From Mesorhizobium escarrei (GTDB lineage: Bacteria > Pseudomonadota > Alphaproteobacteria > Rhizobiales > Rhizobiaceae), in assembly GCF_935825525.1 (NCBI RefSeq), contig NZ_CAKXZT010000001.1, positions 116,265 to 180,264 on the forward strand: a DNA stretch of 64,000 nucleotides. The letters run 5' to 3'. Shown here piece after piece: positions 29,542 to 38,450 of this stretch. Position 1 is the stretch's first letter. Every line of letters begins with the position of its first letter. The position numbers and the translations under genes were made by a program. The notes beneath the pieces are model-generated. The model saw only the letters and a program-made list of their open reading frames with translations, ran no database searches and was not told where the DNA came from.

Positions 29542-32121
29542 CTACTCGGCCGCCGCGCGGATGCCGGACGGCGTGTCAGGAAAGGCACAAATGACGGTAG
29601 TGCCCATGTCCTTGCCGGTCTCGATCCGGACACTGCCGCCATGCAGCTCGACAAAGCTCTTGACGATCGACAGGCCGAGGCCGGGGCCGCGCCGGCGGCC
29701 GCCATTGCTGCGCGGTTCGAAACGGCGGAACACCGAATCGAGCAGGTCTGGCGGCATGCCGGGACCATCGTCGTGAACGGAGAATTCCACGCCCTCACCA
29801 AGCGAGCGGCAGGCGAGCGTGATGGTGCTCGCCTCGGGCGCGTAGTTCGCGGCATTGCTCAGCAGATTGTAGAGGATCTGGCGGATGCGGATTTCGTCGC
29901 CGTGGAACGTCTTTGGCGCAGTGGCCGCATCGATCTTGAGCCTGATCGCATGCTCCTCCAGCCGGTCGGCAACAAGCTCGGCAGCGGCAGCGATGGTCCG
30001 GTCGACGTGAACTTCGGAGATATCGAGTTCCATGATGCCGGCATCCACGGTCGCCAGGTCAAGGATGTCGTTGACGATGGTGAGCAGGACCGAAGAAGAC
30101 GAGCTGACATGCTCGACATATTCGCGCTGCTTCTGGTTCAATGGCCCGGTCGAGGGCAGCGAAAGCAGCTCGGTGAAGCCGATGATGTTGGTCAGCGGCG
30201 AGCGCAGCTCGTAGGAGACGTGCTGCACGAACTCGTTCTTGAGCTGGTCGGATTTTTCCAGTGCCTCGTTCTTGTCCTTCAGCGCCCGCTCGACATTGAC
30301 GCTGTCGGTGACGTCGACGAAGGTCATCATCACCTGGCCGTTGGGCAGCGGGATCATCGCGTAGCGCAGCACGGTGCCGTTGTTCAGCTCGGTCTGGCCG
30401 TGGCGGTCACGGCGCTCGTCGTCGAAACCGGTGATGGCGGCAACGAACCCGCCCCAGGGACTGTCGGCGGCGCCGCGGTCGCAAAGATCGCGGATCGTGG
30501 AGACGTGAACGTTGGGCCTGGCGGCGTCGGCGTCCAGCCCCCAAAGTGCTGCGAATGCCGGGTTCGACAATCTGAGCCTGCCGTCGGGGCCGAACACGGC
30601 CACGCCTTCGGCAAGATTGTCGAGCGTCTCGCCCTGGACCCGCACCGCGGTCTGGTAGCGGCTTTCAAGGTCCATCTTCTCGGTCAGGTTCTCGAACACC
30701 CAGGTGACGCCGCCTTTGGGCTGCGGGTTGGCGACGACGCGGATGGTCTTGCCGTCCGGCAAATGCCACCAATGCTCCTGCGACTCGACCGCGCGATAGG
30801 CGCCAAGCAGGCTTTCCTTCCAGCGCCGCCATTCGGGCTGCTCGGCGATCTTGCCTTCGCTGCGCAGCCGGTCGAGCAACAAGGCGTTGTCCGGAGCGCT
30901 GTGCAGGAAGCCGCTGTCGAGACCCCATAGTTTCTGGAACGCCTGGTTGAAAAACCGCAGTTTCTCGTCGGTATCGAAAATCGCAACGGCGGTGTTGAGC
31001 TGGTCGAGCGTGTCGGCATGGCTGCGCACCGTCCGCTCATATTCGCTACGGATCGTTTCGATGGCGCTGGTGTCGCAGGCGAGACCCGCCGAGCCGTCCG
31101 CGCCGGCGAAGTCGGTCACGGCGAACATGCGGCGGTCGCCTTCGATCACAGTGGAAAGCGCCTGCTCAAAGACGGGATGCGACTTGTGCTGCGCGGCGAT
31201 CGCGTCGCGCGCCTGGCCGCCCAGGAATTCCTTCGTGTCGCGAACCGCAGCTTCGGGGTTTTCCGCCTCGACCGCCCTGGCATAGGCGCGGTTGACCCAT
31301 TTCAGCCGCCCATCCGCCGAGCGCAGCCAGGCTGGCATGCTGAGTGCGTTGAAAAGGCCGAGCATGGTGTCATAGTCGGCGGCAAGGCGCTGGTTTTCGA
31401 TTTTCAGCCTGGCCTCGCTTCGCTGCGTTTCAGAAAGCGAGACGAAGCGGACGACCACGTGTGCTGCGCTCTTGCGCCCGTGCACTTCGAGCGGCGCACC
31501 GGCCTGCGATTCGATGACGAGGTCGAACGGCCTCGCCTTTTCCCGCAGTCCCGCCACGGCATTCTCGAGCGCCGCCGCCGAGCGTGGCATCAGCCAACGG
31601 CCGAAGGCGAGGAAGGCGGCACGGTCTTCCGGAGCGCCGCTTTCAACCGGCAATGTCCCGACGAGCTCGGGCTTCTTGTTTTCCGAGGCCCATACGACGA
31701 CACGCTGGTCGCGCAGGTTGAGCAGCGCCTCAGAGCGCTGCAGCGCAGCGTTGACGTCGGCCAAGCGGGCCCTGAGTTCGCCATTCTGCGCCGAGGTGCG
31801 CGCCCGTTCGCGGATCAGGAAAATGGCCGAGACAAGTGCCGCGCCCATGACGCCGACAAACATGGCGAGTTGCATGACCTCGACCGTGCTGACCGACAGC
31901 CCGGCTTTGGACGCAGCCGCGGGGGACGCAGCAGCGGGTCCAGCATGTGCGGAAAGGCCAAGCAGCGGGCCGGCGAGCGCGGAAGAGGCAAGCAATTTTC
32001 CGACGCGGGCGCCGGCGCGCCATAAGAGGCTTCCGCCACTGGCAGCGGAACCCGTGGTCACCGAATCGTTGTGGCCGCCGGAAACGGCCTGTCCCGCGCA
32101 AGGCGGGTAATCCCCCGGCAT
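29542..32121 (-). CDS. divL: Cell-cycle PAS pseudo-histidine kinase DivL
   Basis: An 859-residue protein: an N-terminal membrane helix (QLAMFVGVMGAALVSAIFLI), several PAS domains (about 130-600), a DHp helix and an HATPase domain (NLLSNAANYAPEAS, DDGPGMPPDLL, GPGLGLSIVKSFVELHGG). At the phospho-acceptor position the motif reads HVSYELRSPLTN: Tyr637 (codon TAC at 30211-30213) replaces the canonical His. This substitution defines DivL, which in Caulobacter acts with DivK and CckA to control CtrA. Start ATG 32121 has AGAGGA upstream. The neighbours ahcY and tsaE are as in other Hyphomicrobiales. Confidence 0.92.
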   Translation of the reverse strand: MPGDYPPCAGQAVSGGHNDSVTTGSAASGGSLLWRAGARVGKLLASSALAGPLLGLSAHAGPAAASPAAASKAGLSVSTVEVMQLAMFVGVMGAALVSAIFLIRERARTSAQNGELRARLADVNAALQRSEALLNLRDQRVVVWASENKKPELVGTLPVESGAPEDRAAFLAFGRWLMPRSAAALENAVAGLREKARPFDLVIESQAGAPLEVHGRKSAAHVVVRFVSLSETQRSEARLKIENQRLAADYDTMLGLFNALSMPAWLRSADGRLKWVNRAYARAVEAENPEAAVRDTKEFLGGQARDAIAAQHKSHPVFEQALSTVIEGDRRMFAVTDFAGADGSAGLACDTSAIETIRSEYERTVRSHADTLDQLNTAVAIFDTDEKLRFFNQAFQKLWGLDSGFLHSAPDNALLLDRLRSEGKIAEQPEWRRWKESLLGAYRAVESQEHWWHLPDGKTIRVVANPQPKGGVTWVFENLTEKMDLESRYQTAVRVQGETLDNLAEGVAVFGPDGRLRLSNPAFAALWGLDADAARPNVHVSTIRDLCDRGAADSPWGGFVAAITGFDDERRDRHGQTELNNGTVLRYAMIPLPNGQVMMTFVDVTDSVNVERALKDKNEALEKSDQLKNEFVQHVSYELRSPLTNIIGFTELLSLPSTGPLNQKQREYVEHVSSSSSVLLTIVNDILDLATVDAGIMELDISEVHVDRTIAAAAELVADRLEEHAIRLKIDAATAPKTFHGDEIRIRQILYNLLSNAANYAPEASTITLACRSLGEGVEFSVHDDGPGMPPDLLDSVFRRFEPRSNGGRRRGPGLGLSIVKSFVELHGGSVRIETGKDMGTTVICAFPDTPSGIRAAAE

Positions 32122-32243
32122 GTCCTGGTCCTCTTCGCCGCCTGAATGCAAGACCGCCCTGATGCGGGTGTCGGCCCTCGACCCCGAACCCCGCGAATCA
32201 GCACCATAGCGCTTGCGCGAATCGGCGTGAAGAATCAATCGGC

Positions 32244-32279
32244 GCAAAAATAAAGCCGGGCGAAAGTCAATCGCCCGGC
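32244..32279 (-). terminator. Intrinsic terminator after ahcY
   Basis: GCCGGGCGA (32255-32263) pairs with TCGCCCGGC (32271-32279). On the minus strand the stem is followed by TTTATTTTTG. Confidence 0.88.
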
Positions 32280-32309
32280 CTCAATATCTGGTGGTAATTT
32301 CAGCTATGG

Positions 32310-33710
32310 TTAATAGCGGTAGTGTTCCGGCTTGAACGGTCCCTGCGGGGTCACGCCGATATAGGCGGCCTGCTCGCTGGACAATTCGGTAAGCCGGGCG
32401 CCAAGCTTGTCGAGATGCAGGCGCGCGACTTTTTCATCGAGGTGCTTCGGCAGGACATAGACCTGGTTCTGATACTGGCCAGGCTTGCTGTACAGCTCGA
32501 TCTGGGCCAGCACCTGGTTGGTGAAGGACGCCGACATGACGAAGCTCGGGTGGCCGGTGGCGTTGCCGAGATTGAGCAGGCGGCCTTCCGACAAAAGGAT
32601 CATGCGCTTGCCGTCCGGGAAGGTGATCATGTCGACCTGTGGCTTGATGTTGGTCCACTTCAGGTTGCGCAGCGACGCCACCTGTATCTCGTTGTCGAAG
32701 TGGCCGATATTGCCGACGATCACCATGTCCTTCATCGCCCGCATATGGTCGATGGTGACGACATCCTTGTTGCCGGTGGTGGTGATGATGATGTCGGCGG
32801 TCGGGGCGGCATCTTCGAGGGTGACGACTTCGAAGCCGTCCATCGCCGCCTGCAATGCGCAGATCGGATCGACCTCGGTGACCTTGACGCGGGCGCCGGC
32901 GCCCTTGAGCGACGCCGAAGAGCCCTTGCCCACGTCGCCATAGCCGCAGACGACCGCAACCTTGCCGGCCATCATCGTGTCGGTGCCGCGGCGAATGCCG
33001 TCGACCAGCGATTCCTTGCAGCCATATTTGTTGTCGAATTTCGACTTGGTCACGCTATCGTTGACGTTGATCGCCGGGAACGGCAGCAGCCCCTTCTTCT
33101 GCAACTGATAAAGCCGGTTGACGCCGGTCGTCGTCTCTTCGGTGACGCCGCGGATCGCTTCCTTCTGCCTGGTGAAGAAACCGGGCGATGCCGCCATCCG
33201 CTTCTTGATCTGGGCAAAAAGGATTTCTTCCTCCTCGCTGCCCGGATCGGACAGCACATCCTCGCCGGCTTCGGCGCGCGCGCCGATCAGGATATACATG
33301 GTGGCGTCGCCGCCATCATCGAGGATCATGTTGGAGGTGCCGCCATCGGCCCACTGGAATATCTTGTCGGTGTAGACCCAGTAGTCATCGAGCGTCTCGC
33401 CCTTGACGGCGAAGACCGGAATGCCGGCCTCGGCGATGGCCGCGGCAGCATGGTCCTGGGTCGAGAAGATGTTGCAGGAGGCCCAGCGGATTTCGGCGCC
33501 GAGCGCCTTCAGCGTTTCGATCAGCACCGCCGTCTGGATGGTCATATGCAGCGAGCCGGTGATGCGCGCGCCCTTGAGTGGCTGCGCCTTGCCGAATTCT
33601 TCGCGGCAGGCCATCAGGCCCGGCATTTCGGTTTCGGCGATCTCGATCTCCTTGCGGCCCCAGCCGGCAAGCGAGATGTCGGCGACCACATAGTCATTGC
33701 TACCCGTCAT
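32310..33710 (-). CDS. ahcY: S-adenosyl-L-homocysteine hydrolase
   Basis: A 466-residue NAD-dependent enzyme. It shows the SAHH signatures [16 protein letters not shown], the catalytic [13 protein letters not shown]ys region, and the NAD-binding [20 protein letters not shown], with C-terminal KPEHYRY that completes the partner subunit's NAD site. It hydrolyses SAH to adenosine and homocysteine in the methyl cycle. The 256 bp upstream hold a composite repeat; no SAH riboswitch was recognised. Confidence 0.98.
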   Translation of the reverse strand: MTGSNDYVVADISLAGWGRKEIEIAETEMPGLMACREEFGKAQPLKGARITGSLHMTIQTAVLIETLKALGAEIRWASCNIFSTQDHAAAAIAEAGIPVFAVKGETLDDYWVYTDKIFQWADGGTSNMILDDGGDATMYILIGARAEAGEDVLSDPGSEEEEILFAQIKKRMAASPGFFTRQKEAIRGVTEETTTGVNRLYQLQKKGLLPFPAINVNDSVTKSKFDNKYGCKESLVDGIRRGTDTMMAGKVAVVCGYGDVGKGSSASLKGAGARVKVTEVDPICALQAAMDGFEVVTLEDAAPTADIIITTTGNKDVVTIDHMRAMKDMVIVGNIGHFDNEIQVASLRNLKWTNIKPQVDMITFPDGKRMILLSEGRLLNLGNATGHPSFVMSASFTNQVLAQIELYSKPGQYQNQVYVLPKHLDEKVARLHLDKLGARLTELSSEQAAYIGVTPQGPFKPEHYRY

Positions 33711-33842
33711 GGCAGTGCTCCGATCAAGAATTGTCTTCGGGATGCGCCCGCGCCGGAAAGGCGTGTCGAAGGGCGCGAATTGCCGGCCTGACTAGCAGAT
33801 CGTCGGTCGGACGACAATGGGATATAAAGAAATCTTTATCCG

Positions 33843-33953
33843 TGCATGTCTTCGGAGGCGCGCCGGCGCGAAATCGGAACTGATTTTCGGAAGCATGATG
33901 CGCAAATTCAAAGTGCTTGATGTGAGCGTCTTTTGCGCGTCCAACGGACGCGC
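33843..33953. repeat. Composite intergenic mosaic element
   Basis: An imperfect palindrome (TGCATGTCTTCGG ... GAAGCATGATGCGC, about 33843-33902) is joined to AAGTGCTTGATGTGAGCGTC and a perfect stem GCGCGTCC-AAC-GGACGCGC (33935-33953). The same order of blocks occurs at 20094-20172. It lies between HPr and ahcY and has no U-run. Confidence 0.75.
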
Positions 33954-33966
33954 GGCGCTCCAGGCG

Positions 33967-34263
33967 TCAGGACTCTTCCCCGAAGCGGGAGGCGACCAGT
34001 TGCTCCAGCGCGTCGATCACCTGCTCGGCCTCCGGGCCGCTGGCGGTGACACGGATCGAATAGCCGGGGCTTGCCGCCAGCATCATGAGGCCCATGATCG
34101 AGGTGCCACCAACCGTCACGCCGTCCTTCTCGACCTGGACGGAGGCGTCGAAGCCGCTGGCGACCTGAACGAACTTTGCCGAGGCGCGGGCATGCAGGCC
34201 ACGCTGGTTGACGATTGGAAATTCCCGGACGATGTCACCCTTGTTGGCCGACAGGGCGTTCAT
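33967..34263 (-). CDS. Phosphocarrier protein HPr
   Basis: A 98-residue HPr with the EI-phosphorylated histidine His24 (NQRGLHARASAKF) and a serine at the HprK site, Ser55 (GGTSIMGLMML). It belongs to a regulatory PTS, as no sugar permease (EIIBC) is in the region. ATG 34263 overlaps the EIIA-Man stop by four bases. The N-terminus is about 10 residues longer than E. coli HPr. Confidence 0.95.
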   Translation of the reverse strand: MNALSANKGDIVREFPIVNQRGLHARASAKFVQVASGFDASVQVEKDGVTVGGTSIMGLMMLAASPGYSIRVTASGPEAEQVIDALEQLVASRFGEES

Positions 34264-34661
34264 TTGCTGCTCAGAAGCTGGCTGGCGACATTGATGTATT
34301 TGCGGCCGGCCGCCTGCGCCTCGTCCAGCGCTGCGCTCATATTGTCGCCCTTGCGAATGCTGGACAGCTTGATCAGCATCGGCAGGTTCATGCCGGCAAT
34401 GACCTCGGTACGACCGGATTCCATCACCGAAATTGCGAGATTGGAAGGCGTGCCGCCGAACATGTCTGTCAAGACGATGACGCCCGCTCCCGTGTCGACA
34501 CGGGCAACGGCGTCGATGATGTCGCTGCGGCGCTGCTCCATATCGTCATCGGCGCCGATCGCCACGGTTTCGAAACTGTCTTGTGGCCCGACGACATGTT
34601 CCACGGCATGGCGGAATTCGGCGGCCAGTTGACCGTGCGTTACTAGCACGAGTCCGATCAT
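34260..34661 (-). CDS. PTS EIIA component, mannose family (regulatory)
   Basis: A 133-residue EIIA-Man domain protein with phospho-acceptor His9 (LVLVTHGQLA) and the LTDMFGGTPSN loop. It receives phosphate from HPr and in alphaproteobacteria acts as a regulator rather than in transport. It overlaps the HPr gene by four bases and lies downstream of hprK. Confidence 0.94.
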   Translation of the reverse strand: MIGLVLVTHGQLAAEFRHAVEHVVGPQDSFETVAIGADDDMEQRRSDIIDAVARVDTGAGVIVLTDMFGGTPSNLAISVMESGRTEVIAGMNLPMLIKLSSIRKGDNMSAALDEAQAAGRKYINVASQLLSSK

Positions 34662-34823
34662 TCTTTGGTGGCTCCCGTCATCGCCGCGTCATAGGCGTTT
34701 CATGCTCGCCGGCCTTTTCAGGCGGCGGGAGCGCTATCTTGTCGACGCGAGGCGCGTTGACAAGCCCAAAATTGCACAGGCACAGGCCATTTTGACGCAT
34801 TGCAGCAACAATTCGAAATCGGA

Positions 34824-35285
34824 TCATACGAAAGGCGCAATTGACAGCCGCGCCATCACGGCCGGCAAGGCCGCCGGAACATTGCGTTCGGCAAGATCGA
34901 TACGCGGCACCGGACAGCCCGCGATGGGCTCGCTGGTATCTTCCTGGAAGCGGTCCATTTCGCTTGCCGGGACCAGCCGGACGCAAAGGTCGATCACGCC
35001 GCCGGGCTCGAACGACAATGGCCGCGGGCCGAATCCGGGCACCTCGGCGAGGCCGGCGATGGGAGCGGGCACCCGGCAGACCAGCCGCCCCGCGTGATCA
35101 GCAGCGAGGAGCCTGTCGTCACCAATCAGCCGCGAAAACAATCCACGTTGGCGGCAATGATCGATGAGGGCGAGCGCCAGCGTCGACTTGCCCGAGCCGG
35201 ACGGTCCCGTGATGAGAACACCACGCTCGCCGATCAGGATCCCCGTGCCGTGAATGTTCTCAGCCTGCACAGTCGGATCAGGCAT
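34824..35285 (-). CDS. hprK: HPr(Ser) kinase/phosphorylase, short form
   Basis: A 153-residue protein consisting of only the C-terminal catalytic domain of HprK: Walker A GPSGSGKS at 27-34, the capping-loop region RLIGDDRLL and a PGFGPRPLSFE-type signature. Firmicute enzymes are about 310 residues with an extra N-terminal domain; the short form is typical of alphaproteobacteria. It phosphorylates and dephosphorylates HPr on serine. It lies between chvG and the PTS genes. Confidence 0.92.
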   Translation of the reverse strand: MPDPTVQAENIHGTGILIGERGVLITGPSGSGKSTLALALIDHCRQRGLFSRLIGDDRLLAADHAGRLVCRVPAPIAGLAEVPGFGPRPLSFEPGGVIDLCVRLVPASEMDRFQEDTSEPIAGCPVPRIDLAERNVPAALPAVMARLSIAPFV

Positions 35286-35482
35286 TATCGTGCCCGAAAA
35301 AACCGGTCCCCATTTTTCGCTGCGCGGACCTGCGGTTCGGGATCATGGCTGTTTGGTTTACGCATGATCTCGTCCGAAAACCGGTTCCCACTTTTCGCCG
35401 CGCGGACCTTCGGTTCGGGATCATGCCTATTGGTTTACGTATGATCTCCTCCGAAAACCGGTTCCCACTTTTCGGGATCATG
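35285..35482. repeat. Three tandem copies of the CCGAAAA-family intergenic palindrome
   Basis: Copies at about 35285-35347, 35361-35425 and 35438-35482. Each has a CATGATC-type arm, AAACCGGTTCCCACTTTTCG and GGTTCGGGATCATG. The first two include an inner CGCGGACCTTCGGTTC stem that the third lacks. They fill the whole chvG-hprK gap and end at the chvG stop codon. Confidence 0.9.
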
Positions 35483-35484
35483 CG

Positions 35485-37266
35485 CTAGCCTTCCGCCGGC
35501 AGTGTCACGACGAAACGCGCGCCCTTGATCTCGCCGGGTTTGGTGCCCGGGATGTTCTCGGCGGTCAGCGTGCCGCCATGGGCTTCGACGATCTGCCTGC
35601 TGATCGACAGGCCAAGACCCGAGTTCTGGCCGAACGCCTCGCCGGCCGGCCGGTCAGTGTAGAAGCGTTCGAAGATGCGGTCGATGTTGTCGGCCCTTAT
35701 ACCGGGACCATTGTCGTCGACGGTGACGATGTTGACCTTGCCGGCGCGCGCCAGCGATATGGCGATGTAGCCGCGCTCCTCAGGAACGAAGGAGCGGGCA
35801 TTCTCGATCAGATTGGTGATGACCTGGCCGATCCGCAAATCATGGCCGGCGACGAAGTAGCCTTTGACGCCCTGCGGCAGTTTGGCGGCGTTGAACTCGA
35901 TGTCGACCGTCTTCTTGTTGCGCGTGGCCGTGCGCGAAACGTCGACCAGATCCGTGATGAATTTCTTGAGATCCACGGTTCCTGCGTCTTCCCGTGCCAG
36001 CTCGGCGTCAAGGCGGGAGGCATCGGAAATGTCGGTAATGAGACGGTCCAGCCGCCTGACGTCGTGCTGGATGATCTCCATCAGCCGGGCGCGCGAGGCG
36101 GCGTTCTTAGCCAGAGGCAGGGTCTCTACGGCGCTGCGCAGCGAGGTCAGCGGGTTCTTCAATTCGTGCGAGACGTCAGCCGCGAAACTTTCGATCGCCT
36201 CGATGCGGGCGTAGAGCGCATTGGTCATGTCGCGCACAGCGATCGACAGATTGCCGATCTCGTCCTGCCGATCGGAGAAGTCCGGGATTTCCTCGCGATT
36301 CTTGACGCCGCGCCGCACCCTGACCGCCGCCGCCGACAGCCGGCGCAGCGGGTTGGCGATGGTCGAAGCAAGCAGCATTGACAGGATGGCGGTGACAAGG
36401 GCGGCGATGCCGAAGACGCGCAGGATCGCCTTGCGCTCGGCCGCGACGATCTTGTCGATGTCGCCGCCTTCCGTCGACAGCATCAGCACGCCGAGGACGG
36501 CGCGGAAGCGCTGGATCGGCACGGCGACCGAAACAATCTGCTCGCCCTGTTCGGAGATCCGCACGATGGTCGACGGGCTGCCGGTAAGCGCCTTGACCAC
36601 CTCGGGAAATGCAGCGCCGTTGCCGCCCGGCTGCTCATGGTAGACCGGCAGCGCGGTGTTGCGGAAGAAGTCGAAGACGAATTTCTGGATTCGCTCGAGA
36701 AGATCGGGCTCTTCCTTGTCGGTCGGCGGCAGATCGTAGCGAAGGATCTGGCCGCGCGAATAGAGGTGGCGCGAATCGAGCAGCAGATTGGCGTCGCGGT
36801 CATAGATCCGGGCGCGCGTCCGCGTCGGCGAAATCAACCGCCTGAGCACCGGCGCGACGCGCTCCGGATTGATCGGAAAGTCCAGATTGTCGAGCTGATC
36901 GGAGCCGGGGCCCAGGCTTTCGCCGGCCTGCAGTTCAAGCAGCTTTTCCGGATCGATGCTGATCGAATCGGTCTCGACCGTCGCCGATGCCGCGATCGCG
37001 CCGGCGATGATCTCGCCCTGGGTCATCAGGCTCTCGACGCGGGCATCGATCAGCCCGTCGCGAAACGTGTTGAGGTAGAGGATGCCGGTGACCAGGACGG
37101 CCAGGCCGGCGAGGTTGAGGAAGAGAATGCGCCGCGTCAGGCTGGAAAAGATATGGTGGCCGAGGAAGCGGCGCATTGGCACCGTGATCCTCGACAGGAA
37201 TGCCGGCAGAATCCGCGACGGGCGCCGGGCGCCCGTCCGTCTCACTCGCTCTACGTCCACTGCCAT
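35485..37266 (-). CDS. chvG: Two-component sensor histidine kinase ChvG (ExoS/BvrS)
   Basis: A 593-residue membrane kinase: membrane helices at about 47-66 and 285-303 flanking a periplasmic sensor domain, HAMP (about 300-355), phospho-acceptor His367 (ADVSHELKNPLTSLRS) and an HATPase domain (NLIENARSF, DDNGPGIRADNIDRIFERFY, SGLGLSISRQ). ChvG senses acid/host envelope cues and phosphorylates ChvI, controlling exopolysaccharide, motility and symbiosis or virulence genes in rhizobia and relatives. It is separated from chvI by a duplicated palindrome. Confidence 0.96.
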   Translation of the reverse strand: MAVDVERVRRTGARRPSRILPAFLSRITVPMRRFLGHHIFSSLTRRILFLNLAGLAVLVTGILYLNTFRDGLIDARVESLMTQGEIIAGAIAASATVETDSISIDPEKLLELQAGESLGPGSDQLDNLDFPINPERVAPVLRRLISPTRTRARIYDRDANLLLDSRHLYSRGQILRYDLPPTDKEEPDLLERIQKFVFDFFRNTALPVYHEQPGGNGAAFPEVVKALTGSPSTIVRISEQGEQIVSVAVPIQRFRAVLGVLMLSTEGGDIDKIVAAERKAILRVFGIAALVTAILSMLLASTIANPLRRLSAAAVRVRRGVKNREEIPDFSDRQDEIGNLSIAVRDMTNALYARIEAIESFAADVSHELKNPLTSLRSAVETLPLAKNAASRARLMEIIQHDVRRLDRLITDISDASRLDAELAREDAGTVDLKKFITDLVDVSRTATRNKKTVDIEFNAAKLPQGVKGYFVAGHDLRIGQVITNLIENARSFVPEERGYIAISLARAGKVNIVTVDDNGPGIRADNIDRIFERFYTDRPAGEAFGQNSGLGLSISRQIVEAHGGTLTAENIPGTKPGEIKGARFVVTLPAEG

Positions 37267-37298
37267 CGAATAGCAGCCCCCGGCTCATCTTTAGTTTG

Positions 37299-37403
37299 AT
37301 GCATGTCGTTGCCCCAAAACCGGGACCACTTTTGGGCGACATGCATTAGGTTTTGAGCATGTCGTTGTCCCAAAACCGGGACCACTTTTGGGCGACATGC
37401 ATC
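37299..37403. repeat. Two tandem copies of a GCATGTCG...CGACATGC palindrome
   Basis: Copies at 37299-37346 and 37356-37403, each GCATGTCGTT + CCCAAAACCGGGACCACTTT + TGGGCGACATGC. A third, diverged copy is at 42675-42722. This is a second palindrome family, distinct from the CCGAAAA family though sharing the AACCGGNNCCACTTTT core. It lies between chvI and chvG. Confidence 0.9.
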
Positions 37404-37406
37404 AAT

Positions 37407-38108
37407 TCAAGCTTCGCGGAACCGATATCCGACTCCGTAAAGGGTTTCGATCATCTCGAAGTCATCATCGACGGCCTTGAACTTCTTGCGAAGCCGCTTG
37501 ATGTGACTGTCGATGGTGCGGTCATCGACATAGACCTGCTCATCATAGGCCGAATCCATCAGCGCATCACGGCTTTTTACCACACCGGGGCGTTGGGCCA
37601 GAGAATGCAGGATCAGGAATTCGGTGACGGTAAGCGTCACCGGCTCGCCTTTCCAGGTGCAGGTGTGGCGCTCCTGGTCCATAACAAGCTGGCCGCGCTC
37701 AAGCGAACGGGCCTGCTGGTTGGGCGTCTTGGCCGACGCCTCGCGGGCGCTGGCACGGCGCAGCACGGCGCGAACCCGCTCGACCAGAAGACGCTGCGAG
37801 AAGGGTTTGCGGATAAAGTCGTCGGCGCCCATCTTGAGGCCGAAAAGCTCATCGATCTCGTCGTCCTTGGACGTCAGGAAGATCACCGGCAGGTCGGATT
37901 TCTGGCGCATCCGGCGCAGAAGCTCCATGCCGTCCATGCGCGGCATCTTGATGTCGAGAATGGCGAGATTCGGCGGGCGCGCCGCCAGACCTTCCAGCGC
38001 CGACGCCCCATCCGTATAGGTTTCGACGCGATACCCCTCCGATTCGAGGGCGATCGACACCGAAGTCAGAATGTTGCGGTCGTCATCGACAAGCGCGATT
38101 GTTGCCAT
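37407..38108 (-). CDS. chvI: Two-component response regulator ChvI (ExoS partner)
   Basis: A 233-residue OmpR-family regulator: receiver domain with phospho-acceptor Asp52 ([13 protein letters not shown]), a linker and a C-terminal winged helix ([22 protein letters not shown]). The start [14 protein letters not shown] at 38108 matches the family N-terminus. It pairs with ChvG and is transcribed divergently from pckA. Confidence 0.96.
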   Translation of the reverse strand: MATIALVDDDRNILTSVSIALESEGYRVETYTDGASALEGLAARPPNLAILDIKMPRMDGMELLRRMRQKSDLPVIFLTSKDDEIDELFGLKMGADDFIRKPFSQRLLVERVRAVLRRASAREASAKTPNQQARSLERGQLVMDQERHTCTWKGEPVTLTVTEFLILHSLAQRPGVVKSRDALMDSAYDEQVYVDDRTIDSHIKRLRKKFKAVDDDFEMIETLYGVGYRFREA

Positions 38109-38304
38109 TTCAAGTGGCTCCCTCATGAGCTGTCCCTTCTTTGGTCGAGAAGGGGCTTTTGCAGGACAAATTAGGTACAAAATGTGGCACAGGCTTCGTC
38201 CGCTGTCACGAGCGGCATGCCGGCGGCCACAATCTCACCTCAACATGGATTGGACCGATATAGACCGCCAATCCTTTGGGCAACCGCCTGATTTTTCGCA
38301 TATA

Positions 38305-38345
38305 TAAACGATTTAAACAACTTTCAAAATGTTTAAATCGATTAA
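38305..38345. promoter_or_regulatory. AT-rich palindromic operator candidate in the chvI-pckA intergenic region
   Basis: CGATTTAAAC (38309-38318) and GTTTAAATCG (38331-38340) form a perfect 10-bp inverted repeat with a 12-bp spacer. Each arm also overlaps a TTTAA-TCG-TTAAA-like near-palindrome with a central CG, the shape of LacI-family operators. In Sinorhizobium, pckA is controlled by the LacI-family regulator PckR, so this is a plausible site, but the match is by shape only. The rest of the 342-bp gap shows nothing clear. Confidence 0.5.
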
Positions 38346-38450
38346 ATATTTGATATCATTTGGCTTTTCTGGTTCTGACCGTTACAGTCTCCGTCGTGGG
38401 GGCTCCGGAAGTTCGCCGGCCAGGATGCTGCAATCGAAGAAGGAACCCTC

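Noticed and set aside
32322..33791. 489-residue plus-strand open frame antisense to ahcY
   Set aside because: Shadow of a highly conserved ahcY gene; no recognisable domain.
33711..33966. SAH riboswitch upstream of ahcY
   Set aside because: The gap holds a composite palindrome; no riboswitch core could be recognised by eye. A covariance-model search would settle it.
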